A stretch of DNA of 64,000 nucleotides from contig DISW01000011.1 in assembly GCA_002422605.1 (NCBI GenBank), positions 1 to 64,000 of the forward strand. The letters run 5' to 3'. How positions within the stretch are numbered: the stretch's first letter is position 1; each line of letters opens with the position of its first letter. The translations under genes were made by a program, and so were the position numbers. This document shows, piece by piece, positions 7,584 through 16,153 of this stretch. Under the pieces are notes generated by a model. The model was not told the origin of the DNA, ran no database searches, and saw nothing but the letters and a program-made list of their open reading frames with translations. Source of the DNA: Bacteriovoracaceae bacterium UBA6200 (lineage in GTDB: Bacteria > Bdellovibrionota > Bacteriovoracia > Bacteriovoracales > Bacteriovoracaceae).

Positions 7584-8456
7584 ATGACGGCAAAAATTCT
7601 TTCGGCCGCTCCAGTAGTGGCGCAAATAAAAAAAGGTTTAATCACCAGATGTGAAGCCCTGAAAAAACAAGGGGTCGTTCCTTCTATGTGTGTTGTTCTG
7701 GTTGGTAATAGTCCGGCCAGCATGAGCTATATTCGTAATAAAAAAAGAATGTGCGAAGAAGTTGGGGCCCATTTCACCCTTTTGCATCTTCCTGAAGATA
7801 TAGAAACCTCTGAGTTTCTCCGGGAAATAGAAAAACTAAATAAAGATCCGGCCATTCATGGAATCATTATCCAGCTTCCGGTCAGTAAACAGCTAAAGGA
7901 TCTTCCTCTCCCAAATCTCATTTCGCCCGTTAAAGATATTGATGGGTTCCATGGAATCAATACCCAAAATCTTTATTCTGGTTCAACAGATTTATCGCTA
8001 CTCCTCCCTTGTACACCGAAAGGTATCGTGAATTTACTTAGGTTCTATCAAATCGATCCTAAAGGAAAAACCATTGTAGTAGTGGGAAGAAGTCTCATCG
8101 TGGGTAAGCCTCTTTCGATGTTGTTGTCCAACCTGGATGCGACAGTCATTCAGGCCCATTCCCAGACCCATGACCTTCCATCATTAACAAAACAAGCGGA
8201 TATCGTTATTTCGGCGATCGGAAGAGCGAATTTTTTTGATCAAAGTTATTTTGATCCAAAACGTAAGTCAGTGGTCATTGATGTGGGAATCAACTCACTC
8301 AATGGGAAGCTAACTGGTGACATGGATCAGGAAAATATTAAAGAAGTTGTTTCGGCCATGACTCCTGTTCCAGGAGGCGTTGGACCAATGACTGTTATTA
8401 GTCTTATTGAAAATTTAATTTGTGCCACAGAAAAGCAATCGAAGGACAGCAAATGA
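7584..8456 (+). CDS. folD: Methylenetetrahydrofolate dehydrogenase/cyclohydrolase FolD
   Basis: 290 residues, normal for bifunctional FolD. It interconverts 5,10-methylene-THF and 10-formyl-THF in the cytoplasm using NADP. Signatures seen: the catalytic Tyr/Lys region SYIRNKKRMC near 51-60, HGIIIQLPVS near 94, KDIDGFHG near 119 and the dinucleotide-binding VVGRSLIVGKPLSMLL near 167, then PVPGGVGPMT near 262. The stop overlaps the gcvT start (ATGA), coupling it to glycine-cleavage genes that also use methylene-THF. Confidence 0.97.
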   Translation: MTAKILSAAPVVAQIKKGLITRCEALKKQGVVPSMCVVLVGNSPASMSYIRNKKRMCEEVGAHFTLLHLPEDIETSEFLREIEKLNKDPAIHGIIIQLPVSKQLKDLPLPNLISPVKDIDGFHGINTQNLYSGSTDLSLLLPCTPKGIVNLLRFYQIDPKGKTIVVVGRSLIVGKPLSMLLSNLDATVIQAHSQTHDLPSLTKQADIVISAIGRANFFDQSYFDPKRKSVVIDVGINSLNGKLTGDMDQENIKEVVSAMTPVPGGVGPMTVISLIENLICATEKQSKDSK

Positions 8457-9526
8457 CTACACTCAAAACTTATCTCTATGATGAACACCTAAAACTAGGT
8501 GCTAAAATCGTTCCTTTTGCCGGTTGGGATATGCCGGTTCAATATACATCTGTAAAAGATGAAGTTCTCGCTGTAAGACAAAATGTCGGTGTTTTTGATG
8601 TTAGTCACATGGGGGAATTTTTTGTTGAAGGTGAAGACGCTGAACAATTTGTAGACGCTGTTCTTACCAACGACATCATCAATGCTCCTATGGCAAAAGC
8701 CGTCTACTCTCCCCTTTGCCGAGATAATGGAACAGTTATTGATGACCTGATTGTTTATAAATTGGCCCCAGGTCGCATTATGATTTGTGTAAACGCTTCC
8801 AATACTGATAAAGACTTTAATTGGATTAAATCAAAGCACGTGGGTTACAAATGTAGCCTTACTAATCGTTCTAATGATTTTTCTCTTCTCGCAGTCCAGG
8901 GCCCGAAGACTTACGAAACTCTTCGTCCTCTCTTCAGCGAACTTCCGGATATCGAATATTATTCAGTCTATGAAACCACTTTTGAAGGCGAATCAGTGAT
9001 TGCTGCCCGTACCGGATATACCGGCGAAGATGGGTTTGAAATTTTTGGCCGCCATGAAACCATTAAGGCCCTATGGCAAAAACTTATTTCTTTAAGAGTC
9101 ACTCCTTGTGGTCTTGCCGCCCGGGATGTTCTGCGCCTTGAAGTTGGTTACCCTCTCTATGGCCATGAAATTAACGATGAAACCACTCCTTACGATGCGG
9201 GCCTTGGTTGGGCAGTCAAACACTCAAAAACAAAATTTATTGGAAAAGAAGCCCTCGCCGATAAGAAGGCCAATTATAAAACCATCAAATTGATCCTTGA
9301 TAGGGGCATTCCTCGTGAAGGATACCCGGTTCTAAATTCAGCTAACGAACCGATTGGAATAATCACCAGCGGCACAATGTCAGTTGTTTTAAACAAAGGT
9401 ATAGCAATGGCGCGCATTCAAATTGATAAAGTGCCTACTGATGAAGTAGCTTTAGTTGATATCAGACAGAAACCTTACCCTGCTCAAATAACTAAAAAAC
9501 CGTTTGTAACCGGAGGACATAAATAA
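8453..9526 (+). CDS. gcvT: Glycine cleavage system T protein (aminomethyltransferase)
   Basis: 357 residues from the ATG at 8453, which follows a GAAGGA ribosome-binding site; an upstream in-frame ATG at 8420 lies inside folD. GcvT transfers the aminomethyl carbon from lipoylated GcvH to THF and releases ammonia. Characteristic segments: VPFAGWDMPVQY near 22, VFDVSHMGEF near 52, ARTGYTGEDGFE near 190 and CGLAARDVLRLEVGYPLYG near 223-242. It overlaps gcvH by 1 nt (TAATG). Confidence 0.97.
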   Translation: MTTLKTYLYDEHLKLGAKIVPFAGWDMPVQYTSVKDEVLAVRQNVGVFDVSHMGEFFVEGEDAEQFVDAVLTNDIINAPMAKAVYSPLCRDNGTVIDDLIVYKLAPGRIMICVNASNTDKDFNWIKSKHVGYKCSLTNRSNDFSLLAVQGPKTYETLRPLFSELPDIEYYSVYETTFEGESVIAARTGYTGEDGFEIFGRHETIKALWQKLISLRVTPCGLAARDVLRLEVGYPLYGHEINDETTPYDAGLGWAVKHSKTKFIGKEALADKKANYKTIKLILDRGIPREGYPVLNSANEPIGIITSGTMSVVLNKGIAMARIQIDKVPTDEVALVDIRQKPYPAQITKKPFVTGGHK

Positions 9527-9915
9527 TGGCGACAAATATCCCTGGAAATTTAAAGTACACCAAAGAACATGAATGGACTCTGATCGAAGGTGACACTGTC
9601 ACTATCGGTATTACAGATTTCGCACAATCGGCTTTAGGAGATATCGTTTTCCTTGAAGTGCCAGAAGTTGGAACTCACTTAAATGCGGGTGCAACCTTTG
9701 GTGTTGTGGAATCAATTAAATCAGTTAGTGACCTCTATTCTCCAATTACTGGTGAAGTTGTTGCGAGAAATTCTGATCTTGAAGGAAGCCCGGAAAAAAT
9801 CAATGACGATGCTTACGGATCGTGGCTTATCAAAGTCAAGGCTAATAACACGTCTGAATTCAACAATCTTCTTTCAGCAGAGCAATATCAAGAGTTTTGT
9901 AATTCTTCTCACTAA
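9526..9915 (+). CDS. gcvH: Glycine cleavage system H protein (lipoyl carrier)
   Basis: 129 residues, standard length. The lipoyl-lysine is Lys65 in VESIKSVSDLYSP. The start MATNIPGNLKYTKEHEW is family-typical. It shuttles the aminomethyl intermediate between GcvP and GcvT. No gcvP follows; a strong intrinsic terminator ends the folD-gcvT-gcvH operon, so glycine decarboxylase must be encoded elsewhere or be absent. Confidence 0.98.
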   Translation: MATNIPGNLKYTKEHEWTLIEGDTVTIGITDFAQSALGDIVFLEVPEVGTHLNAGATFGVVESIKSVSDLYSPITGEVVARNSDLEGSPEKINDDAYGSWLIKVKANNTSEFNNLLSAEQYQEFCNSSH

Positions 9916-9925
9916 TTTTCATTTT

Positions 9926-9958
9926 GGTGTCATGTACAAAAGGTACGTGACACCTTTT
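9926..9958 (+). terminator. Intrinsic terminator after gcvH
   Basis: A 12-bp stem (GGTGTCATGTAC with GTACGTGACACC, one G-U pair) with loop AAAAG is followed by TTTTAT. Confidence 0.85.
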
Positions 9959-10118
9959 ATCATTTAAGATTTTATTTATATTCCCTCCAAATTACCGACC
10001 AAAGAAAAATTCCAACCTAAAATTTGTTCCTGAAAGGGAATTCATTGTTTACTAACCAAGGTGGTTTATAGATACTGCCTTTTCTCTAAGACATATTTGT
10101 TTGTAAGGATTATCTGTA

Positions 10119-10397
10119 ATGGAATCGATTCAGCTTCTCAACACGGCCATTATTAAAAGCAAAGAAAAGAAAGTTAACCAATCATTTGAAGAGCGACTTA
10201 ACCAAGTTTGTAACTCACCGGTGATTGATGTGCTTAACAAGTCTATTACACAATATGCTGAGACTCAGAAAATTTCTCGCGATCAAGCCGCTCTTCAAGT
10301 TATTGAAGCTATCCGTGAATTAGATTCTATCTGGTCAGATTATGTGACGATGGAAGGGATCGACTGTCTTAAAAATATGCTTCGTAAAACTCACTAG
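10119..10397 (+). CDS. Small helical protein of unknown function
   Basis: 92 residues, predicted almost wholly helical and charged, with no signal peptide or membrane segment, so cytoplasmic. AAGGA stands 9 nt before the ATG. Its stop overlaps the convergent TonB-like gene by 4 nt. The preceding 200 nt hold the gcvH terminator and presumably its own promoter. No family is recognised. Confidence 0.65.
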   Translation: MESIQLLNTAIIKSKEKKVNQSFEERLNQVCNSPVIDVLNKSITQYAETQKISRDQAALQVIEAIRELDSIWSDYVTMEGIDCLKNMLRKTH

Positions 10398-11296
10398 CTT
10401 TTAACGACAAATCCCCATTCAATGACGGCTTTCCCATTTACGAGCAAGTCTTTGGGGGGATTCGGAAAAGGCCCTGCTTCATTAAAAGATTCAACAGCAG
10501 CATCATCTAATTCTTTCACTCCTGAAGCTCCCAGAATTTTAACTCCGATAATTTCACCCTTCTCATTCAATGTTACTTGCAATGAAGTAATAAGATCTTG
10601 GTTTGCAGGCATTCTTCTTCCTGATTTAAATAAGGCGAGTGACTTCTCGTGAATGCTTTTTCCCCAGAACTGTTCAAGCTTTTGGCGAATTCGGTGAAAG
10701 AAACCATAGAATTTATATTCTACCGTATTCAGTTGAGTGAAATCCCCCATACTAATTTCTTGAACGTAATCATTGGTGGCCGATAACCCATCAGCTGTTG
10801 GATCCCCGTTTTCCATACCTTTTTGAGAAACGCTGGCCGGTGCTCGAACAACTTCTTTGGGAAGAAGCTCACCACTGGCCATACCGAAATCTGAAAGCTT
10901 TAAATCTTTGAGAGCAGGAGCTTTTTTACGTTTTGAATTCTGTGCCTGGACGGCCTTTTGAGTTACTTCAGCATTACCCTTGGCGGCTTTATTAAAGCTC
11001 GCAATTTGTTTCGCTACTGTTTGACGGTCGAAAGTACGATCTTTATCACTTAAAAAAGCTTCGGTTTGTGGTTTTTCGTTGAATGCTGAATCTTCTGACT
11101 GAACTATTTGTTTTTTGAAAGATGTGCTTTCTTGTAGAACTTCTTGAATCAGTTTTACTTTTATAAATTCCGGAGTGTCCAACTTTACGCTACTAAATTC
11201 TCCACGGATTTGAACCGCCATAAAAACGGCATGGCAGAGAAGAACTCCGAGAAGAAAATAATAAAAATGGCGATTCGATTGGGAGAAAGAAAACAT
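10394..11296 (-). CDS. TonB-family energy transducer-like protein
   Basis: 300 residues with the TonB plan: a single amino-terminal transmembrane helix (about 10-27, HFYYFLLGVLLCHAVFMAV), a long charged periplasmic stretch, and a carboxyl-terminal TonB domain (about 210-300) with LQVTLNEKGEIIGVKILGASG and AAVESFNEAGPFPNPP. In the family this domain contacts TonB boxes of outer-membrane receptors or acts in envelope assembly. No exbB or exbD is nearby. It lies 42 nt downstream of the PBP1A gene, so it may serve envelope function. Its ribosome-binding site sits in the loop of a hairpin (see separate entry). Confidence 0.8.
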   Translation of the reverse strand: MFSFSQSNRHFYYFLLGVLLCHAVFMAVQIRGEFSSVKLDTPEFIKVKLIQEVLQESTSFKKQIVQSEDSAFNEKPQTEAFLSDKDRTFDRQTVAKQIASFNKAAKGNAEVTQKAVQAQNSKRKKAPALKDLKLSDFGMASGELLPKEVVRAPASVSQKGMENGDPTADGLSATNDYVQEISMGDFTQLNTVEYKFYGFFHRIRQKLEQFWGKSIHEKSLALFKSGRRMPANQDLITSLQVTLNEKGEIIGVKILGASGVKELDDAAVESFNEAGPFPNPPKDLLVNGKAVIEWGFVVKS

Positions 11297-11318
11297 AGGA
11301 CCTCCGTAGAAGTCCTAT
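11295..11318 (-). promoter_or_regulatory. Hairpin presenting the TonB-like gene ribosome-binding site
   Basis: Inverted repeat ATAGGAC/GTCCTAT (11295-11301 and 11312-11318) surrounds the Shine-Dalgarno GGAGG and reaches the first two bases of the ATG. The stem could modulate translation initiation; whether it does is unknown. Confidence 0.45.
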
Positions 11319-11338
11319 CGGATTAATCAAAGAAAATA

Positions 11339-14041
11339 TTACTGGTTCTCCCAGTAGCTTCCATCATCAATGCTATCTGGTTTACCACTAACATCCTGAG
11401 TAGATTGATCAAAATACTCGTTCGTTTCACTGAGTGGATCAAAACCAGCAACATAGGATTCTAAGAAACCTTCGCCCGCTCCTGGAGGAAGAGGCTTACC
11501 GGTTGCTTTATCGATTAAAAGCTGAGTAATTCCATCCGGCACCGTAAAATCCGGGTCGCCATATTTAGGAATGGCCCCCGTCATATAATCCATCCAAATG
11601 GGAAGTGCCGCTCGAGTTCCGGTTTCAGGGAATCCAAGAGAACGGTTATCATCAAAACCCGTCCAAGTACCTACGACTAAATTAGCGGTGAAGCCTACAA
11701 AGAGAGCATCCACATAGTTATTGGTTGTACCTGTCTTGCCACCAAGGTTATGACTTAGTTTTGAAGCACGCGCTCCAGTTCCATAAAGAGTCACGCCATT
11801 TAAGATATTAGTCATGAGATAGGACAACCGCTTGTCGTAGACCTGAGAGTTATTGAGACCTTTTAAAAATGGATTCTCATTTAAAGTTTCCGAATCTGGA
11901 GCTGTTTGAACTTTAGAAGTGTCCGAAGCAAATTCCTCATCTGCAAAAGGAACAGGATAGCTCTTACCGGTTCGATCCTTAATCGAAATAATATGTTTCA
12001 TTCTGATTGCTCGACCGCCATTGGGAAAGATGGCAAAGCCCTTCGTTAATTCGGCCAAGCTAATGCCAAAAGAACCAAGTGCTAAGCTCATATCCTTCGG
12101 GATCTGGGCATTAATTTTCATTCTTCTGATAAAGTCATGCACTTTGCTGACACCAAGGTCCTGAACTAAGCGAACGGTTGGAACGTTTCGACTCACTTCG
12201 AGTGCATGTCTTAAAGTCATAGGGCCTTTAAAATCACCATCGTAATTACGAGGCTTCCAACTTAAAGAGTCATCAACTCCGGCCAAAGCCTGAGGAGAAT
12301 CCATGAGTGTTGTAGAAGGCGTATATCCATTTTCTAATGCCGCCGCATAAATAAAAGGCTTGAAGGCAGAACCCGGTTGTCGAGACGATTGAGTCACTCT
12401 ATTGAACTGAGATTTTTGAAAATCAATTCCACCAACTAAAGAAATAACTTCTCCAGAGTTTGGATTTATTGCAATTAAGGCCCCTTCTGCTTCAGGTTCC
12501 TGATCCAATGAACCTCTAAAAAAGTGTTGGCGAGAAATCAGATCCAGAACTTTTGAATCCTTGTAACGTTTAAAAAAGTCGTCGTGAATCAGCTGATTAT
12601 GAGAAACAGAAAGCTGCTCAATTTTCACTCCTATGACATCACCGCGCTTTACAATTTTAGAAGGAGTTTTCATCGGTCCGTGGTAGACGGGATCAGGACC
12701 AAATTCTCTCGGATGGGCCCAAGTAAATCCGGCTTCAGTAATCACACCCCGATAACCAGCAATAGAGACCAGAATTGTTCTTTTTAAATTATCAGCTTCA
12801 AGCACTACTGCCTGATAGGTGTCTCCAACTTTAAGAAACTTCCCGATAACATCTGTGGCCGGGTTACCAATACTGACGATTTTTTTAAAACGCTCATTTA
12901 GTTTTTCAGATTCTTCATCGAAATAGGCCAGCGTTGGATCCATGGCATTGTTATCTTCATTGAATTCAAAAATATTCTTCCCTTCAATCGTAAAAGTGAA
13001 GAACGAGGACTCAGAACGAAGTAACTTTTTACGTTGGTCGATCAAGTGTTGCTTAATCTCTTCATCACCACTAAGCTGCTTAATAGGTCCCTTGAAGCCT
13101 TGTCGCTTGTCCAGGTCTTTAACATTCTCTCTTACGCTTTTCTCGGCCTGACTCTGGAGGGACCAATCCATCGTAGTAACAACCGTCAAACCATCAGTAA
13201 GAAAATTATCGCTTCCTACCATTTTAATGACTTCCTGACGTACCCAATCAGTGAAATGCCCACCTTTAACCTCATTAGGTCTTCGGATACGCATCTTAAT
13301 ATCTTCTTTTAAAGCTGCTTGATATTCCTCTTCCGTAATTTTACCCGTTTCAAACATTCTTTTTAAAACGTAAGTTTGGCGAACCTTGGCATATTGTGGA
13401 TTCACATAAGGTGAGTATCTTCCCGGGGCCACCAGAAGTCCTGCTACCAGAGCGCTTTCAGCTGGAGTTGCTTCTTCCAGCTCTTTATTAAAATAACCTT
13501 TAAAAGCGGCTTTGACACCGTAGTACCCGCCGCCCAGATAAACCTGATTTAAATAAAGATAAAGAATCTCTTCTTTAGAAAATTTTTGTTCAATTTTATG
13601 AGCGAGGAGAAGATCTTTAATCTTCCGTGAAAATGTTCTTTCTTTGGTTAAAAGGAATGATTTTGCTACCTGTTGAGTAATCGTCGATCCACCTTGAACC
13701 AGACGCCCCTCTTTTAAGTTAACGACAAAGGCCCTCAAAATACCGTAGTAATCGATACCTTCGTGGTTATAGAAATTATCATCCTCAGCGGCAAGGAAAG
13801 CTTCTACAACCTTAGGCGGGATGTCTTTAAACTCAACTACATCGCGAGTCTCGACTCCAACATCCATCAAGACTTCACCATCCTTCGAGAGGATCTTTGA
13901 ATTCATTGGTGGGTTGTAATCTTTTAGAGAATTAATTTGCGGAAGATTGGTGGATATGTAGAAAAATACCCCCACTACAGAGAGGACACCAAATAGAAAT
14001 AAGACTGCGAGTACCGCAAGTGTTTTTGCCAGACGTTTCAA
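11339..14041 (-). CDS. mrcA: Class A penicillin-binding protein 1A (transglycosylase/transpeptidase)
   Basis: 900 residues, typical of PBP1A. It polymerises and cross-links peptidoglycan in the periplasm, anchored by one helix at about 8-30. Glycosyltransferase motifs: AEDDNFYNHEG near 90, GGSTITQQ near 117 and LYLNQVYLGGGYYG near 162-175. An OB-like insert occupies about 330-460. Transpeptidase motifs: SAFKP (SxxK), SRN (SxN) and GGKTGTTNN (KTG). The ATG follows AAGGATCTG. It is followed by the TonB-like gene. Confidence 0.95.
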   Translation of the reverse strand: MKRLAKTLAVLAVLFLFGVLSVVGVFFYISTNLPQINSLKDYNPPMNSKILSKDGEVLMDVGVETRDVVEFKDIPPKVVEAFLAAEDDNFYNHEGIDYYGILRAFVVNLKEGRLVQGGSTITQQVAKSFLLTKERTFSRKIKDLLLAHKIEQKFSKEEILYLYLNQVYLGGGYYGVKAAFKGYFNKELEEATPAESALVAGLLVAPGRYSPYVNPQYAKVRQTYVLKRMFETGKITEEEYQAALKEDIKMRIRRPNEVKGGHFTDWVRQEVIKMVGSDNFLTDGLTVVTTMDWSLQSQAEKSVRENVKDLDKRQGFKGPIKQLSGDEEIKQHLIDQRKKLLRSESSFFTFTIEGKNIFEFNEDNNAMDPTLAYFDEESEKLNERFKKIVSIGNPATDVIGKFLKVGDTYQAVVLEADNLKRTILVSIAGYRGVITEAGFTWAHPREFGPDPVYHGPMKTPSKIVKRGDVIGVKIEQLSVSHNQLIHDDFFKRYKDSKVLDLISRQHFFRGSLDQEPEAEGALIAINPNSGEVISLVGGIDFQKSQFNRVTQSSRQPGSAFKPFIYAAALENGYTPSTTLMDSPQALAGVDDSLSWKPRNYDGDFKGPMTLRHALEVSRNVPTVRLVQDLGVSKVHDFIRRMKINAQIPKDMSLALGSFGISLAELTKGFAIFPNGGRAIRMKHIISIKDRTGKSYPVPFADEEFASDTSKVQTAPDSETLNENPFLKGLNNSQVYDKRLSYLMTNILNGVTLYGTGARASKLSHNLGGKTGTTNNYVDALFVGFTANLVVGTWTGFDDNRSLGFPETGTRAALPIWMDYMTGAIPKYGDPDFTVPDGITQLLIDKATGKPLPPGAGEGFLESYVAGFDPLSETNEYFDQSTQDVSGKPDSIDDGSYWENQ

Positions 14042-14102
14042 GAACAGATCCTTGGATTTAGGTTCAGGTCTATTTTAAAGGAATTTGAATTTAATGAAAG
14101 AA

Positions 14103-14324
14103 TTACTCTTTATAATCTAATTCTTTGAGGCTATCGCTCAGGATTTTAATTTTCTTTTCAGCATTTTCCAAAGTGGATCGGCACTTCTTATAGAGTTCTA
14201 TTCCTTGTTCGAATTTTTTCAAACTCTGATCCAAGTTCACGTCACCTGACTCTAATTCTCGGACGATTTGCTCAAGCTCTTTGAGTGAAGTTTCGAAGTT
14301 AACGGTGCTGTTTGTGTTATCCAT
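14103..14324 (-). CDS. xseB: Exodeoxyribonuclease VII small subunit
   Basis: 73 residues, the usual size. XseB wraps around the XseA catalytic subunit to form exonuclease VII, which degrades single-stranded DNA to oligonucleotides. The family pattern FETSLKELEQIVRELESGD and LDQSLKKFEQGIELYKKC is evident. xseA is not in the window. It is oriented divergently from the flagellar operon whose sigma54 promoter lies about 120 nt beyond its start. Confidence 0.93.
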   Translation of the reverse strand: MDNTNSTVNFETSLKELEQIVRELESGDVNLDQSLKKFEQGIELYKKCRSTLENAEKKIKILSDSLKELDYKE

Positions 14325-14443
14325 AGCGGTCCCTGTTGTCGTTTTGACACCTTCATTTGCCTTCTATCTTGGCATGCGAAGACTAATTCGACAAGGTTTC
14401 GATAACTTAGCGTTAGCGGTTGAAATTGCCTATGCTAGGTTTC

Positions 14444-14460
14444 TGGCACACACGTTGCTA
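14444..14460 (+). promoter_or_regulatory. Sigma54 (-24/-12) promoter of the flagellar operon
   Basis: TGGCAC (14444-14449), 5 nt, TTGCTA (14455-14460). The invariant GG and GC are 10 nt apart, exactly the sigma54 arrangement. The predicted start is about 12 nt past the GC, near 14470, some 40 nt before flgF. An enhancer-binding activator must be required. Confidence 0.85.
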
Positions 14461-14511
14461 AAATTGCCTACAAGGGCATTTTCCGCCCACTCCATCAGGA
14501 TGAAGGAGTCC

Positions 14512-15354
14512 ATGAAGAATATCTGGGTACCGTTATCAGGGCAAGTGGCCCAACAACGTAAAGTTGAAACCATTGCCAACAATGTGGCGAATGCTAATAC
14601 CGTTGGTTTCAAGAAAGATCAGCTAGTTTTTAAAGAGCATCTTACTGCTCTTACTAAAGGTGTTGAGGATATTGATATTCCCCGTAAGGAATTTTCTCCT
14701 GCAGATTTTTATCATACTCAAGGTGCTGAAAACGCGATGGTTGCCGTTGACGGTAGTTTTACTATCTTTGAACAAGGCACTCTTATACCCACTCAAAATC
14801 CGCTTGATGTCGCTTTAAAAGGTGAAGGATTTTTAGAAGTTTTGACTCCGACCGGAGTTCGTTTTACCCGCAAAGGGAATCTATCATTAAATCGTGATGG
14901 CGAACTGGTGACTGACCAGGGTTTTAGAGTGCTCAGCGCTCTAAATGCTTCTCCAGAGAGTTTAAGAGAGCCGGCTGCGATGGACTCCTTTCCTCGCCCG
15001 GAAGAAAGAATTTTGCGTGTACCCACGAATATAAAACTCACTATTTCTAATGAAGGCGAAGTTCTGACACGTGATGGAGCAGTTGGAAAACTCTCCGTAG
15101 TAGAATTCAGAGACACTCATGCTCTTCGTAAAGAAGGAAATTCTCTCTACATCACGCCCGATGAAAACAATATAGTACGAAATGATATAAAAACCAATGT
15201 CCACCAAGGTTTCCTGGAAGGATCAAACGTTAATGCGATTGAAGAGATGTCTGAGCTTATTAAGGCCCACCGTCACTTTGAATCCATTCAAAAGGCAATC
15301 AATGCCTATGATCAGATCTCAGGTAAAGCCGCCAACGAACTTGGTAAATTTTAA
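14512..15354 (+). CDS. flgF: Flagellar proximal rod protein FlgF
   Basis: 280 residues from the ATG at 14512, chosen because AAGGAG precedes it and the rod-protein amino terminus begins at MKNIWVPLSGQVAQQ. The open frame extends back to 14281, but that part crosses the sigma54 promoter and is not protein-like for this family. The rod motif NNVANANTVGFKKDQ is near 22-36, the middle has PLDVALKGEGFLEV, and the conserved end is EEMSELIKAHRHFESIQKAI. FlgF is exported by the flagellar type III system and assembles the rod across the periplasm. Confidence 0.9.
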   Translation: MKNIWVPLSGQVAQQRKVETIANNVANANTVGFKKDQLVFKEHLTALTKGVEDIDIPRKEFSPADFYHTQGAENAMVAVDGSFTIFEQGTLIPTQNPLDVALKGEGFLEVLTPTGVRFTRKGNLSLNRDGELVTDQGFRVLSALNASPESLREPAAMDSFPRPEERILRVPTNIKLTISNEGEVLTRDGAVGKLSVVEFRDTHALRKEGNSLYITPDENNIVRNDIKTNVHQGFLEGSNVNAIEEMSELIKAHRHFESIQKAINAYDQISGKAANELGKF

Positions 15355-15367
15355 TTAGGAGAATGAT

Positions 15368-16153
15368 ATGATTCGCGCACTCCACACGTCAGCTACCGGG
15401 ATGGCCGCACAGGAATCTAACGTTAATACGATATCCAACAATATCGCTAACGTGAATACTACCGGCTTTAAAAAGCAGAGGACAGAGTTCGACGATCTTC
15501 TCTATGAAACTGTTCAGGAAGCTGGTGCCAAGTCTTCTGGAACAACTGAATATAGTGTTGGTCACCAGGTGGGTTCCGGTGCCAAGGTTTCAGCAACTCG
15601 TAAAATTAACTCTCAGGGTTCGCCTCAAATGACCAATAACCCTTATGATTTAATGGTTAACGGTGAAGGATATATGGGAGTGGTCGCTCCGAATGGAGAA
15701 CTTAAATTCACTCGAGATGGATCATTCAACGTTGATGCTCAAGGAAATCTGGTTACCCGCGCGGGTCACCGGGTATTTCCAGGAATCGTTATCCCACCAA
15801 ATATTATGAAAATTAACATTGCTGAAAATGGTCAAGTGGAAGCTTTCACCCGTGACTCTGTTGAGCCGATTAATCTTGGTCAGGTTCCAGTATTCACTTT
15901 TGTAAACCCAACAGGCCTTCGCTCTGATGGCGGTAATATAATGGCGGCCACAGCTGGTTCCGGGCAGGCCATTCAAAACATCCCTGGTGAAAATGGTTCA
16001 GGCATCCTGATGCAAGGAGCGATTGAAGCATCAAATGTGAACGTCATGAACGAAATGACAGATCTTATTAAGGCACAAAGGGCCTATGAGATGAACTCCA
16101 AAGTAATGGGTGTTGCAGATCAAATGCTTCAAACGGTTAATAATATCAGATGA
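15368..16153 (+). CDS. flgG: Flagellar distal rod protein FlgG
   Basis: 261 residues, exactly the usual FlgG length. Start MIRALHTSATGMAAQE and NNIANVNTTGFKKQR are the classical FlgG amino terminus, and the end NEMTDLIKAQRAYEMNSK is the conserved carboxyl-terminal helix. It forms the distal rod that spans peptidoglycan and the P and L rings. AGGAG lies 7 nt before the ATG, 13 nt after flgF. The stop overlaps flgA by 4 nt. Confidence 0.98.
   Translation: MIRALHTSATGMAAQESNVNTISNNIANVNTTGFKKQRTEFDDLLYETVQEAGAKSSGTTEYSVGHQVGSGAKVSATRKINSQGSPQMTNNPYDLMVNGEGYMGVVAPNGELKFTRDGSFNVDAQGNLVTRAGHRVFPGIVIPPNIMKINIAENGQVEAFTRDSVEPINLGQVPVFTFVNPTGLRSDGGNIMAATAGSGQAIQNIPGENGSGILMQGAIEASNVNVMNEMTDLIKAQRAYEMNSKVMGVADQMLQTVNNIR

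Noticed and set aside
14281..14511. 77-codon amino-terminal extension of FlgF
   Set aside because: It crosses the sigma54 promoter and the xseB start region; the rod-protein homology begins at the ATG at 14512 with AAGGAG before it.
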